Assembly (NCBI GenBank): GCA_946406115.1
Contig: OX291543.1
Location: 5,086,501 to 5,150,500, forward strand
DNA: 64,000 bases
From: Apoda limacodes
Lineage: Eukaryota; Arthropoda; Insecta; Lepidoptera; Limacodidae
Direction: 5' to 3'
Every line of letters starts with the position of its first letter. Position 1 is the first letter of the stretch. Shown here in pieces: positions 42,561 to 54,360 of the stretch. Both the position numbers and the translations under genes were made by a program. The notes beneath the pieces are model-generated. The model did no database searches, was not told where the DNA came from, and worked only from the letters and a program-made list of their open reading frames with translations.

Positions 42561-45166
42561 CACAAGCTTTTCAATTCTCAGAAAATAATTAACTGTAGGT
42601 TTCTCGCATAAACTGATACTAATTTGACGCACAAAACGCTACAATAAACAATTATTTAAAATTAAAAGCCAACACGAAATCCTATGAAGGACAGTGATGA
42701 GATTCATTCAATTTTGAAAATGCAGGTATTTACTTAAACGAAAAGAAAATTCGTTCAAAGCGATACTAGCTGAATAATTTCAACAAAAATTTTTAATATT
42801 TTAAAGCAGGTATTTTATTTGTTTCGACTAAAACAAGAGTTTCAGCTTAAAATATCAGATTTTGAGTCAAGAATCTAACAAATTCTGTTAAAATTATTTT
42901 TTTCTCTAATTCAAAACAATATTATCTTAACTGAACATTTCACTGGCTTTGATTTAAGATACAATTATTTTCATCGAAAAATATAGTTTTTAATAAGTGA
43001 CGTCGCAGATTTAAGAAAACCATGATTTTGGCGCAAAATAAATTATATCAAAGCAAAATTATTTTTTGTTTCAAACGAAGAAAAATAAAATGTTGCATAT
43101 AAAAATGTATTTATTTTATTCAAGAACATTAAATGTCTTAGGGTAATTAATTTAAGTTTCGTTGATCTAAAACGTACATTTATTTGGTTAAAAAAAAAAT
43201 TGTTCATACGAAAAGAAGTTTATCAATTTCGATTGATAAAATGATTTTTTTTCTGAGAAATAATATTGCCTTCTGTGAGCAAAATATGTCCGAAATAGTT
43301 GGATTTCTTGACTGAATGCAAATTATTTTGGTGGAATAGAACTTGGAAACTCTTTTTTTTCCGTGTAAGTTTGAATATTTGCTTTTAGTCTTATTTTTTA
43401 TTAGAAATCCCAAATTATTCGTTATATCGTTTTCTTCCCTGACATTCTTTTTACAGTGGGCTTTATATGTATATATATAGCTCTATTTTTTTAAGAATTC
43501 TGATATATTTCATTCGGTTTTGCAAATATCGAGACTTAGTTGGTTTTTGCCATTGATACGGCAACATTTTTCAATATATAAATAAATTATTATGTATATT
43601 CATACAAACATTTCGTACATACACGTAAATTAATAGATATGAATTATACTCAAGAACTTAGATATAAAGAAACTAGTTTTTTAGTTACGGGTTTTTTCCT
43701 ATTAAGTAAGTACCTGTCTACCTACCACGATACATTTTACGCAGTTTTTCCTTATCTGCAAAGTCTGCGTCAGGGTTTTTTTGGACACTTCATATGATCA
43801 TATTCAAAGTTAATAATTAAAAAAATTACATAGAAGGAGGGAAATCCCAAAAGAATCAGGTAAATTATATATGTACAGTCAGGTAAAAGAAGGTCTGTAA
43901 TTTTAGTAACATTATGATGTGAATGTGAAAATTTGTGACGATGTTTAGATGAAATTTGTCACATAGCATTCTGCATAAGACTTTTATTTGTCCGTGGATA
44001 AAACCCCAGGGCACAACTAGTTTTAAGGAAATGTTTTTTTTTAATACGCGGCTTTAACTGTTCCATGTACGACTTCAACCTGCAGAGCCGCTAATGCTTT
44101 GTGCAGAATTAAAATAGTTACATATATGCATAATGACATATATTGCACCAATCACATCAATTATGTACCTATGACTCACCCAAGGTTAGGCAGATATTCT
44201 TAATCACAGCAAAAAGTATCCGAAAATGCAATGAATGTGTTCTTGCGCACTTGAGGAAAACCTGAGCATTGATCTCTGCTAGCCGGTTATCAATTAACCT
44301 TCAACTAAAGCCGCATACTAACAAAATGCATCACGATTTTCTAAAACAATTGACTTTAGGCCTGATTACCACGTGCTTAGTTTCGTAAGTGATAACACAG
44401 CTTGCGAACTAAAATCTTAACTTACCTAACTAGTTTTTTGATTTTTCATGCTCAAAGCAAGTACAAAAAGCGTCCGGCAAATTTCTCGCAACCCTTACAA
44501 GAAGCGCACACAGAGCACTATTTACAAAAACCATTTCAAGCTAATTAACTAAATTTTTACATGGAGGAAAAGATTATCAACGAAAATAACTGTTTAAAAT
44601 TTTACATGTCTAAGTGGAACAGTTTACAAGACTTAAGACGCCAAAAATCGGGACTTTCGGCACTCACTTACTGACTCATAGATTATTTATCAAAAGTCTA
44701 GGGTACCTACTTCCAATTGAGCTTTAAGTTGGCAATAACTAGAAAAGTCAAAAAACGGCCAAGAGTGAATCGGTTTATGCTATCGTCATAGTATTACGAT
44801 ATTTCACGCAAAGTTATAGTACCGGAATTGAGCTAGATCATTAAAATTTTTAAATATAAATAGTGTATGAGGTGATAATAAAGTGAAGAAATTAAAAATT
44901 GAATATAGTTAGATTTGCTTGAACCTTTGAAAACTTGCTAATTTGAATGGGTGAAATTATCAATTTGTATTTCGCTCAGTGTATATTTCGATGCATCAAA
45001 CGATTCCTAATGAAACGTACAGTTTGTGTTTACTTGTTGAGATAGACAAGAAACTTGGCATAGGTACCTAATTCTCAGATTTCATACATTTTTTTAAGCT
45101 TATTAATTAAAATTATATAAATAAATATATATAAACTAAAAAAAAGGAATATAAAAAAAGGCTTAA

Positions 45167-45350
45167 ATATGCAATTCTTGGTGATTCCTACAAATTTGAG
45201 GCTTTTGGAGTAGAGACCATGGGTTCGTGGGGTTCACAAGCCCTCTTTTTCTTTCAAAGAGCTGGCGAATATCTTGGTAAACGTATAAGCATTGCCTGCT
45301 TGGCTTGGCAATGCCGCAAGCCTTTTAGCTACGTTGCCGACTTAATTTGT
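45167..45350 (+). mobile_element. Remnant of an R2-like LINE, endonuclease region
   Basis: Reads KYAILGDSYKFEAFGVETMG, SWGSQALFFFQRAGEYLG and KRISIACLAWQC. This parallels KYACLESLYHFVPVAVETLG ... QRIAIAIQRG in the element at 60.5-63.3 kb. A short fossil with an internal deletion of about 10 residues. Confidence 0.65.
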
Positions 45351-45432
45351 TTATTTATATATATATAACTTAATATTAGTATTTTAGTCATCTTCTTTTA
45401 TAAAATAAGTGTGTAAGTTTTTATATTATTAA

Positions 45433-45690
45433 CTAGCTTCTGCCAGCGGCTTCGCCCGCGCTAAATTTCGTTATCGGTGTAGGTTCTTACGGCAGCTCCT
45501 CAATTATAGAAAAAAAAAAAAAAATTATCAAATACAAATATTTCCTCCTTAATGGCATAATACATTCGTGTCTGTGAAACCATCGAAATACCCAACCCAA
45601 TCTGTCAAGCCGTTTAGAAGTTATGTGAAAAAGATAAGTACGGAAGGACAATTCTTACTACCTGTTGTCCTATTACCCATTTTCCTCGCG
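45433..45690 (-). mobile_element. Helitron-like family H1 subtype, 3' part
   Basis: On the minus strand it ends AGCGCGGGCGAAGCCGCTGG ... AGAAGCTAG|T, with CATAACTTCTAAACGGCTTG and GGTAATAGGACAACAGGTAG shared with the copy at 13042. Its 5' end is not identifiable beyond about 45690. Confidence 0.65.
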
Positions 45691-45699
45691 CAGAAGTAA

Positions 45700-47924
45700 C
45701 ATCGTGTTTTTTTAAGAACGGGTTTTGCGGAATTTAGTCCACGCAGTGCAGTGGCCACGAACTTGGTTAAAATAGTCGTTGATAGAGTAATCATATCTTC
45801 ACGGTTTATCCACAGAAGCGGGTAACCAGTGACTGAACACACACCCACATCATAATGTAAATAAAATTTCATCGAGAGAAAAACTACGAACTAGATAAAT
45901 TGTAAAAAAATATAAAAACGCAGAGTCTAGCCGCGCACGTATATAAGATAGCCCTAATCATATGTTACCACAATTATTATGAACTACATTGCTGCTTTCA
46001 ATGATAATTTCAATATTTACGGTTAAAAACGTTACGTAAACGTAGCAATATACAACACAATCATATCGTACTCAGATCAATTTGTTACTGACTAAGCTGC
46101 TTAAAAAGAAATACCAATAATAATTTAGTAAGCATTGTTTACCCGACTGTACTTACTTTGCAGCATAAAAACATATAGCATTATTTCGTTATGAGAGCTA
46201 TGTAGGTAGGTACTTCAAATTGTTTGAAACCGGTTACCTGATTGAATCACCAGATAGTATATAATAATATGGTCAGTTACGTCAATTCTAAAGGCATATT
46301 TCGTATGTTCTTACAAAAAACTTATATTTACTTACATGATTTCAATGTTTATACGCACACATGGATCAAAACAGCTACTGTTATCTCAAAGGGGGGCCAA
46401 AGCCATTTTCATAGAGAGCCGGGTGGGTTGCCAGTTTGTTATAAATGAAAATATTGGTCATACGAAAAAAAAAATTCTTACAGGTTCGCATTAAAAAGAC
46501 GCGACTAATATTTACTTTATTAGTTCATTGTTAAAAATATAGGTAAATGTTAAATAAAGTTAATTTGTAACACTTTCTTAATATATTGTTTCATATTCAG
46601 AAAACAATAAAACTACGCGCATTTGAATATAATAATTGTTATAACAAACGTACATTTGTTCAAACACTAACAGTCACCTACAGCAAACTTAGCGGTTCAA
46701 ACGGAAAAAATTCTAACTAAACTATTCATAGTAACTGAAAAGACTAACATAAGCGTCATAAAAATAGTAACGACATTAAGTACAACTTAATATGAAAAAA
46801 GAAAAGAAAATAGCGATAATGAAACATTGAGAGGTTAACAAGGCATCTGGTTTTTTAAACAATGGCGGCTATGACCTTGTTGTTCATAAGACGTTGAACG
46901 GTATTTTACTACTGTTCAAATAAAGAAATCCCGTATACTATATGAAGATTTATTTATAACAATAATACGTTCCGTAAAAGGCTCTAACTTTGCACAAAAG
47001 AGGTTTTTGTGATTTTTCTGAAAACTAGTAGAAAAAGTCAACTATGACATGTAAAGTTAAAATGCAAATCAGATCCTAGCAAAACGGTCCATTATAGCCT
47101 ATTCCTCATACTTGCTGCGATATAAGCTTCGACAAGCTAGGCAAAGTTAATGGCATTTCTTCTACTTTGCCTAGGCAAAAAACAGCAGTTAAAATATGTT
47201 TCCTAATAAACAGATTTCGCAACCTTATAGTATCGGTTTAGTATACATCCTTATCCATGTCATAAAGTAAAAAACTTTTTTTTTATTTAGAGCGTAGGCA
47301 AAGTTAGGTAGACTTTAGGAACAGTAAAGAGGTATTTTCAGGGTTGTCACCTTGTCACTTTTATTTGTAACGGCAAATAAAACAACCTATATTATAAAAG
47401 TTCGAAAATTAACGGTCTAGATGGGTTTTATTAAGTATCTACCCAGCTAGGAAACAATTTGTGTTTACAAAAAAATTAATAACGATTACAAAATAATATT
47501 AATGAAAAAAATAAATGTTATCGTCTATTACATATGGGTAGGTAGGTAGCCATAAATTTTAATAATATTACTAGTTTAACAGCTTTTGACTTTTTAAACA
47601 TCAACATAATAAGGCAGGCACATCAATAACTAAATAAGCAATTTATACTTGAAAGACATTTGTTGACTTAATTTCAATTTGTTTTTGTGCCATATGATGA
47701 TAATTTCTTAGATAATACTTAATTCTAAAATAAAATTTTTTTTTATAGGTACATTAGGTTGTAACTGTGTTCGCGTTTGCGTAAGAAACCACGGGTTTTC
47801 ACTAGTTTGATTTTAAACTAAAATGTGACAACCCTACAATCGGATTAGGCAAAGTAGGGCTAGGTAGGTAGGTCAAGTAAGAGCATTTTACGGTTTACTA
47901 AAACACAGGTTAAGTAAAAACTGA
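45700..47924. other. No gene supported
   Basis: AT-rich intron sequence. A hairpin at 47137-47172 pairs CTAGGCAAAGT with ACTTTGCCTAG, and AGGCAAAGT recurs near 47295 and 47847. The ORFs at 45621-45872 (minus) and 46242-46448 (plus) have no motif. Confidence 0.45.
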
Positions 47925-48370
47925 AGATGACGAGCAAATTCACAAGCCGTATCGAACCCATCCCGCTCTGTGTGTGTTCTACCGCTTATGTAAATAGCTG
48001 TGTTCTGAACAATTCTGAAAAACTGTTTGAAATGATACTCACGGCTACTTTCACCCTCATGAATTCATCCTCACACCTTATAGAGAAGAGAGAGACCTTA
48101 TTAAATGGCCATCACGCACAGTGCCGTTTGCCGTTTGCAGTGCCGAACTTCCTCTCTCGCGTTTGTGTTGGGGAATGAGCTCCCTGCCAAGATTTTCTTT
48201 AGATACTACAGTATGAGGTTCTCCAAGAAAGTAGTGATTCGATTTTTAAAGGGTTGCCAACGCGCGAGTAATGCTCCTAGTGTTGCAAGTTGCAAGCGTC
48301 CATAGGCTACGGTGACCGCTTAACATCAGGCGCACTGAAAGCTTGTTTGCCACCTTAATAGGGCATATGA
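47925..48370 (+). mobile_element. LINE family J, 5'-truncated and decayed
   Basis: Has SRIEPI, CVCSTAY, LFEMILTATF, LPAKIFFRYYSMRFSKKVVI and RFLKGCQRASNAPSVAS across frames, then CCATAGGCTACGGTGACCGC and TTGCCACCTTAATAGG, with a short A-tail at 48369. It keeps the KDYSMGFFKKEV-equivalent block that is deleted at 14.9 kb. Confidence 0.8.
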
Positions 48371-49494
48371 AAAAAAAAGCAATAACTTATTTAGTTTTGT
48401 ACAAAAACCTATGTTAAGTAGGTACCTATTAGCATTACAAATGTGGTTTGGCAGCAGAGATTAATTAAATGTCAACATTTTCATTTACAACTTGAATTAG
48501 GTATTAGCTATTCTTATGCAACTACTAATTGAGTTATTATGATTATCAATACCTACAGTTACATACTTTTATTTAAAAGAGTGGCGCTCAACGAAAGAGA
48601 TCTTTGATGAAATCAAAGAAGCGCAACCAACACCAGAGGTGATGAATTCGTGACATTTCAGGGTAGGTAGCTGGTTGTGTAGTATAAAGCAGCACTAAGG
48701 AAAACGTAGTCAAATGTCACAGCCTTATAATTCCGCCATCTTCCAATTCTGATAATATTCTATAGGTAATTTAATTTATAGACAATCAGGGCTGGTAATG
48801 CCAACATCCACGAATGCTGCGCGGAATAAAATACGCACAACTCGTTTCTGACGAAATACGATTTTGCTTGATCTATGTGAACGGATGTTATGCGACAAAA
48901 GCGTCGTTTACCAAATTAAAACATGGTATTATGGCCCCTGGCTTCTCAGAAATTGTTGAGCGCCTACCCCCGACTAACGGTGAGTCCCATTTGCATCCCT
49001 CGCCCTGTTTTTAATAACTTCGTTTTCGGTTAGCGTTCTTTCTGACTTTTTTCTACTTACTCGGTTCCTAAAGGTCGTTGCGTGATGTTTACTGCCTATA
49101 ACCTTCCTCAAGAATTGTATTATCAAATGCAAAAAGGATTTTGTTCTAGAGATAAGCGCTTTCAAACAAACAAACTCTTCACTTTACTAGCCTTATACGT
49201 CCTCACTTAGAAGGTCATTGGTCTCTACTGTTGGGGCAGGACCTACCGTCACCGAGGGCGTTTTGGGCCATAGTCCACGCGCGAGCTCAGGTCGGATTGT
49301 GGACTTCACATAAAGCCAGTGGTGTGAATAGACAATGTACTTGTAAAAGACTCACACACACCAACATTGACATACATAAAGCACAGCCTTATAATTTCTT
49401 CTATCAATTTTGTAATATCAACTTTAATACCCTGCTATTTTTATTTATGAACTCTTTATTGCACAAATTGGAAAAAAAAATCTTTTTAGCAAAA
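48371..49494. other. No gene supported; repeat fragments
   Basis: The ORF at 48814-49014 (RGIKYAQLVSDEIRFCLIY...) has no family I know. 49095-49190 (TATAACCTTCCTCAAGAATT ... ATAAGCGCTTTCAAACAAAC) and 49225-49325 (GGGCGTTTTGGGCCATAGTC, GGTCGGATTGTGGACTTCAC) match dispersed lepidopteran repeats. Confidence 0.45.
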
Positions 49495-50790
49495 AAAAAA
49501 CCGGCTTCAAAAAGACGCACTGAAAAATATTTACTGACCTGACTTACAGTTTGAAGTTGGTTTTATGCAAGCGAAGTGTGTTATAGACTTTAGGTACATA
49601 GACACAACTTTAAACTGTAATTCAGATCTGATTTTTGGAAATAAGTAATTATTTTTACCTTTTTAGTGCATCTTTTTGAAGCCGGTTGTTTTTTCGTTAT
49701 AATGTTTTTATTAGCTTTTTATTAGCTTCACCTGTATGTTTGTATGTTTGTACGTTTGTTTGTAACCGATTTCTTTGGGCGCGATTTTGACCCACTTTAA
49801 ACGGCCAGATTTCGTTCAAACTTTGTAGATTTATTGAGGACCGATGACAATACACTAATTTGATAAAATTATTCCATTTTTCAATTTGCAAAATGTGATT
49901 TTTGTTAAAAAATAAGGCGAAAAAAATTTTTCGATCGTAAAGCACTCTCTGATGCTTCGCATCATGAGTCGTTCAATAGTTTAAAATTAAACAAACAAGC
50001 TATTATAAATAATCCAAACTAAAAAGTAGAAAATAAATAATAGTTTAAAAAAACTAAAAAACACGCTTTTTTTGGAAAACCGAACTAAAAAATAGAAAAT
50101 AAATTTTAATGAATTTAAATTAAGAAAATAGTGTTAAAAATTTCAATGAATATAAATTAATAATAGTGTGAATAAATAAAAAAATATTTTATTTTAAAAA
50201 AAGCGTGGGGTGCTTTTTAAGATATTATCGAAATGATAATCACTCTACTCATATCTGTCAATAAAATATTTATAACTATTGACACCATGCACCCCACGCT
50301 TTTTTTAAAATAAATTTTTTTTTTTTTTATTCACACTATTATTAATTTATATTCATTGAAATTTTTAACACTATTTTCTTAATTTAAATTCATTAAAATT
50401 TATTTTCTATTTTTTAGTTCGGTTTTCTATAAAAAGCGTGTTTTTTAGTTTTTTTAAACTATTATTTATTTAGTGTTGACTTTTGAGTGACGAATTAAAA
50501 GACGTACACTAAAAACATCTCGTAACATTTCTTTTTACAATCATCCAAATAAAAATTTAAGACTTATATGGTTCTCTCATAAAAATGGAACCACGCGGGA
50601 AGAACCAGCTTTCAAATAAAAAAAGAATCATCGAAATCGGTTCACCCAGTCGAAAGTTCTGGGCAACAATAATAAATGAAAATACAGTCGAATTGAGAAC
50701 CTCCTCCATTATTGAGGCGGAATTAATGTTTCATACATTTTCTACCACTCAACTTAAAAAAAAAAAAAAAAAAATATGAAACCCAACATA
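49495..50790. repeat. Composite dispersed repeat containing the palindrome
   Basis: Left part has AACCGGCTTCAAAAAGACGC, later GTGCATCTTTTTGAAGCCGG in the opposite sense, CGCGATTTTGACCCACTTTA and TGATGCTTCGCATCATGAG. Right part (50580-50790) has ATCATCGAAATCGGTTCACC, GAATTGAGAACCTCCTCC and a 19-A run. Both outer parts resemble abundant lepidopteran repeats of unknown class. Confidence 0.5.
50031..50471. repeat. Nearly perfect long palindrome, 182-bp arms
   Basis: Left arm 50031-50212 runs AAATAAATAATAGTTTAAAA ... GCGTGGGGTGC; right arm 50289-50471 is its reverse complement with only a handful of differences, in the GCTTTTTTTGG / GCTTTTTATAG region and A-run lengths. The 76-nt spacer is 50213-50288. 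Markers in order are AAAACACGC, AACCGAACTAAAAAATAG, AAATAGTGTTAAAAATTTC and AAAAAAAGCGTGGGG. No ORF. Confidence 0.9.
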
Positions 50791-50799
50791 CCTAGTTTC

Positions 50800-52564
50800 A
50801 TGATAAAATAAAATAAGGGTAAGTAGGTCTTCATATAAAGAAATAAGGGTATTTCTTGCGCACCATCGTGTGTCGCTAATAAGGTCTTCGAAAATGAAGT
50901 ACCTTAAGGTTTTGAGGTGACTTTTACTTTCAGATATGGATATATTTCGGCAGTTATACGTTAGCTTTCAAATCCGTTTATTTCCCGCGTTTATATCTGA
51001 GTTTAAATATTATTCATAAATTTTAACAAAAATACTAGGTACCTACTAGTAGGTACTACCTAACAAATTATTTATTTGGCGGTACTATACCTACACTATA
51101 GGTAGGTACAACCTACCTATTTTACATTCAATTCGATTAGCATTTGCTAAGATGTATCGTAAAGGTTAAGTGTACCTATAAATTTTCTGTATCTGTTACT
51201 AACGTAAGTAATAATTGGTAATAATATTATACCAACCGACGATAAACACATGCACATAAAGAAAATCCTAATGGGTATAATGTAAAAGCGTTACGCGTTA
51301 GTCAGTTTGTCTGTAATGCCTTTACGTCTTACCACAGTATAGCGCTACATGGTCGTATATTGTTATAGGTTGATAAAAGGACTGAGAAAAACAAACATCT
51401 CTGACCCGGTGCCTGTGTCTAGTGTCGCGTAATTTCACAGCATTTTAATATAGCGACTGTAGTTTCAATGCTTGAAGCCACTGAGTTAGAAAAGTTGTGA
51501 CGGCCGGCAAAACGTATTATAGATACCTACCTACTGAAAGTCATTCATTTTGTAATGAAATGTAACGTATGTTACGGCAATTGTTAATTGCCAGGTGAGT
51601 AAATTTAACAATGACTTTGTATAGTTCGTCCATTGAACTCTAGTAAAATATTTTTTAAATTAATGACTTTTTATTTGCTATAAATATGGTAATTACTTTG
51701 GTCTTATTTTCTATTTTAGAGTATATAATGCAATAGTTAAATGGTTTTGTGTTACATAGACGCATTAACGATTTTTTAGTGTTTCGTACCCAAGAGGTGC
51801 CAAATAATTTATTACTATGACAGCGATTGAAAACGAATTGCAGAAGTTAATTTATATCTTTGAATAAAAAATAGTTAGAGTGCACGAAGCCTTGCTATAT
51901 TTCTATATTTTTACTACAAAATAACAACAGTTTTGTTGTTATATATATATATGTAAAAGTCAGACACACACTTACGTGTATGGACTTCATCCTCGTACTT
52001 TTTCTCGAACCCAAAAAAACTAGCCAAGCTATATTAATAACTATGGCAATCAAAACAAACAAAACAAAGAAAACAAGTTGTGCAACAAGTTCTGTAAGTG
52101 CTTTTAGTCGAGCGCATCCAATCGATCGAATGTGTTACTAGGGTAGGGAATACGAATATTGCATATTGGCATACTAAGTGGAATATGAACGTAGTATTGG
52201 CTAAAAAAAAAAATCACTCAAATACACTATTAATAACTCGATAACTAAAATGTAATATTTGTATTAAAAATTGATAATAACAGCCCTAGGTTTTGTTAAT
52301 AATTGCTTAATAGCAATATAATAACAAAGTTACAGGTAAATTATATGTACCGTTTTAAAAATACATCGAAAATTGGCGAAAACTAGTGATTTTTTTCCAT
52401 CAAGTAAATTTTATTGCATTATGATTTTGCTAGTATCTATTTTTTTATTGTTTATTTGGACTTGATTTTCTCACTGAAAATTCTATTCTACCTTTATGCC
52501 CCCTCTTAAGTTAAGTAGGTTTTTGACTAGAAACTAAGCTATTCAGGCTCAATCAGGCCTTTCT
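50800..52564. other. No gene supported
   Basis: AT-rich intron sequence. 51425-51520 (CACAGCATTTTAATATAGCG ... AGCCACTGAGTTAGAAAAG) is a third copy of the short repeat seen near 36480 and 39190. Confidence 0.45.
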
Positions 52565-52890
52565 TAGGGTTCCGTACCTAAAAAGTACACACAGGATCCA
52601 AACCCCTAGGGTGTCTGTCTGTCTGTCTGTCCGACATTAAAGGTACCTTAATTAAACCGTAATAGCTATCAGTCTGATATTGTCACAGATTACGCATTAT
52701 AGAGCAAACTCGAAAAATAAAAACCACTTAAAGCATAAATTTAAGAGAGATGTATGGTATAGGAAAAATATTATTTTTCAATGTATTTTGTTTTTGTACG
52801 AAGAAAAACCGACCAAGTGCGAGTCGGACATGCGCACCGAGGGTTTCGTACCACTACAGAATTTACGATCCCGACTCGCACTTGACCGAT
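52565..52890. repeat. Rep-G copy, decayed
   Basis: TTAGGGTTCCGTACCTAAAA, a GTCTGTCTGTCTGTCTGTCC tract, then in the other sense CCGACCAAGTGCGAGTCGGA and CACCGAGGGTTTCGTACC, followed by a second GACTCGCACTTGACCGATTT. Confidence 0.6.
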
Positions 52891-53680
52891 TTGTAGGTAC
52901 TGTAGTTTGTTTTACTAAAGAGCTTATACTATAATCGTTTTAAGTTTATATGTGTTACCGTTTTTACGAAAGAGGAAAAACAACAAAATCATGTTTATTG
53001 TATAAAAAATTAAATTTTAACTTTTTGTTTTTTTTTGTTAGGAAATCCACCATACTAGTACATACTACTACTAAGAGATAGAGAGCCCTTTTAAGGTTGC
53101 GTAGACAGACAGCGTAGACCTGGCAATAGGGCTTCGTCGGAATCCTATAGGTACAGAACCCTAAAAACACACAAAGTACTGACCTTATTACTATTATATA
53201 ATCTGTGTCTAGGCTATCTATTATTTAGTATTTAGCATAGTTGCTAATGATTTATTATTCGCTGGGACATCATTTAAGTCGAGTTATCCTTGTAAGTTAT
53301 CAGCTATAAATTTTACTTGTCCGAAGATTACTTTACTTGAATACCAAGTAGAATAAATTGGATTCCTTAATACCTAGAGTCTAGACTAAAATAAATTTTG
53401 TTGGATAAATATTTCAATAGGGAAATAACAATTTTGTATTTAAATACGGAACGCACCCAATAACTTATTCTGATCTGTAAATGTCAAAACGTCACTCAAG
53501 GCTTAAACACATTATTGATCATCACAGAATAGGCCTTTAGGCCTCAATCTTGACAAATGGAAGTCTATAAATATACAAGAAAAGGCTGTTTGGCTTAGTA
53601 CCTTTGCCACCTCTTCCGAGGGAACTAAATAAAGAAAAAAAATAACACATTATTGTCATTACGCAGTATTTGTTTCCTCT

Positions 53681-53983
53681 ATGATTGTCATAGTAAAGTT
53701 CACGATTGAGCAACGCTCGGAAATCATTAAAAAAGACTATCGAAATTTTAAGTCCGTGCCGCGGTTGTCGGAACTTTATGTCGTCGAATGGCTACCCCCG
53801 TTCATGCGATTTCTTTCTGTTCTGTTGGTATTTTTTATGCGGCATGTTAAGTCCTTGGTTTATGCCAATAAGCCGACAACGTTAGAGAAACTCAGGAACT
53901 ATATTGAACGCAAAATTGCCAACGTTCTTTGTGTGTGTTTTGTATTTTTAACATTCGAAATAAATTTATTTGCTTTCTTTTAG
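53681..53983 (+). pseudogene. Tc1/mariner-type transposase remnant with large internal deletion
   Basis: The frame starts with the helix-turn-helix end of a transposase (VKFTIEQRSEIIKKDYRN) and after residue 30 jumps to the C-terminal end (VEWLPPFM..., RHVKSLVYANKPTTLEKLRN, YIERKIANV). In intact relatives these parts are several hundred residues apart, with the DDE catalytic core between them, here wholly missing. The expected VEWPPRS...LTPxDFFLWG reads VEWLPPFMRFLSVLLVFF, degraded by frameshift. A deletion derivative; terminal repeats not located. Confidence 0.7.
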
Positions 53984-54360
53984 AAAATATCTAATGGCGA
54001 CGCCAGTTGGGAGCTGTAGTTTAAAACTGATGTTAGTTTAAACCGTGTAATGTTGGTTCAAAACGAATTCACCCAATCAGTTTAAAACCATTTTTTGAAT
54101 TTTTAAGATAGTTTAAAACGGTTCAAAACTATTTTTTTGTTTATCAAAGCCCAGTGTTACGATATCGAATTCTCCATGTATTGCAAAATGTGTTTTGTCC
54201 CATTTTTTTATCATACACCATATTTATCTGCTCATGTTAACTGTAAAACACAACACCCTCTATCCTCTAGTTTGCAGTCGAATATTCAACCGTTTAAATG
54301 GGTTTCTGCGGTTACTACTGATTTTGGTTTTAAACTATTTAAACCGGTGGATTTTTAACT
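53984..54360. repeat. Cluster of AGTTTAAAAC-like motifs
   Basis: Within 54017-54140, AGTTTAAAAC, AGTTTAAACC, GGTTCAAAAC and close variants occur about seven times; GTTTTAAACTATTTAAACC follows at 54328-54348. Meaning unknown. Confidence 0.4.

Larger units (their letters stand above)
41786..43366. mobile_element. 1.58-kb non-coding element with ACACGG termini
   Basis: Left terminus ACACGGTAAAAAAGAATTAG, right terminus (reverse complement) ACACGGAAAAAAAAGAGTTT. Interior is AT-rich, made of irregularly repeated stretches like TTTGAAACAATATTTAATTC and CATTGAAGAAAAATATG, without an ORF. A SINE-like block (42200-42560) sits inside. No clear target duplication, so class is unknown. Confidence 0.55.

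Noticed and set aside
48814..49014. 66-aa ORF RGIKYAQLVSDEI...
   Set aside because: Reads somewhat like protein, but I recognise no family and find no splice partners; left as unassigned.
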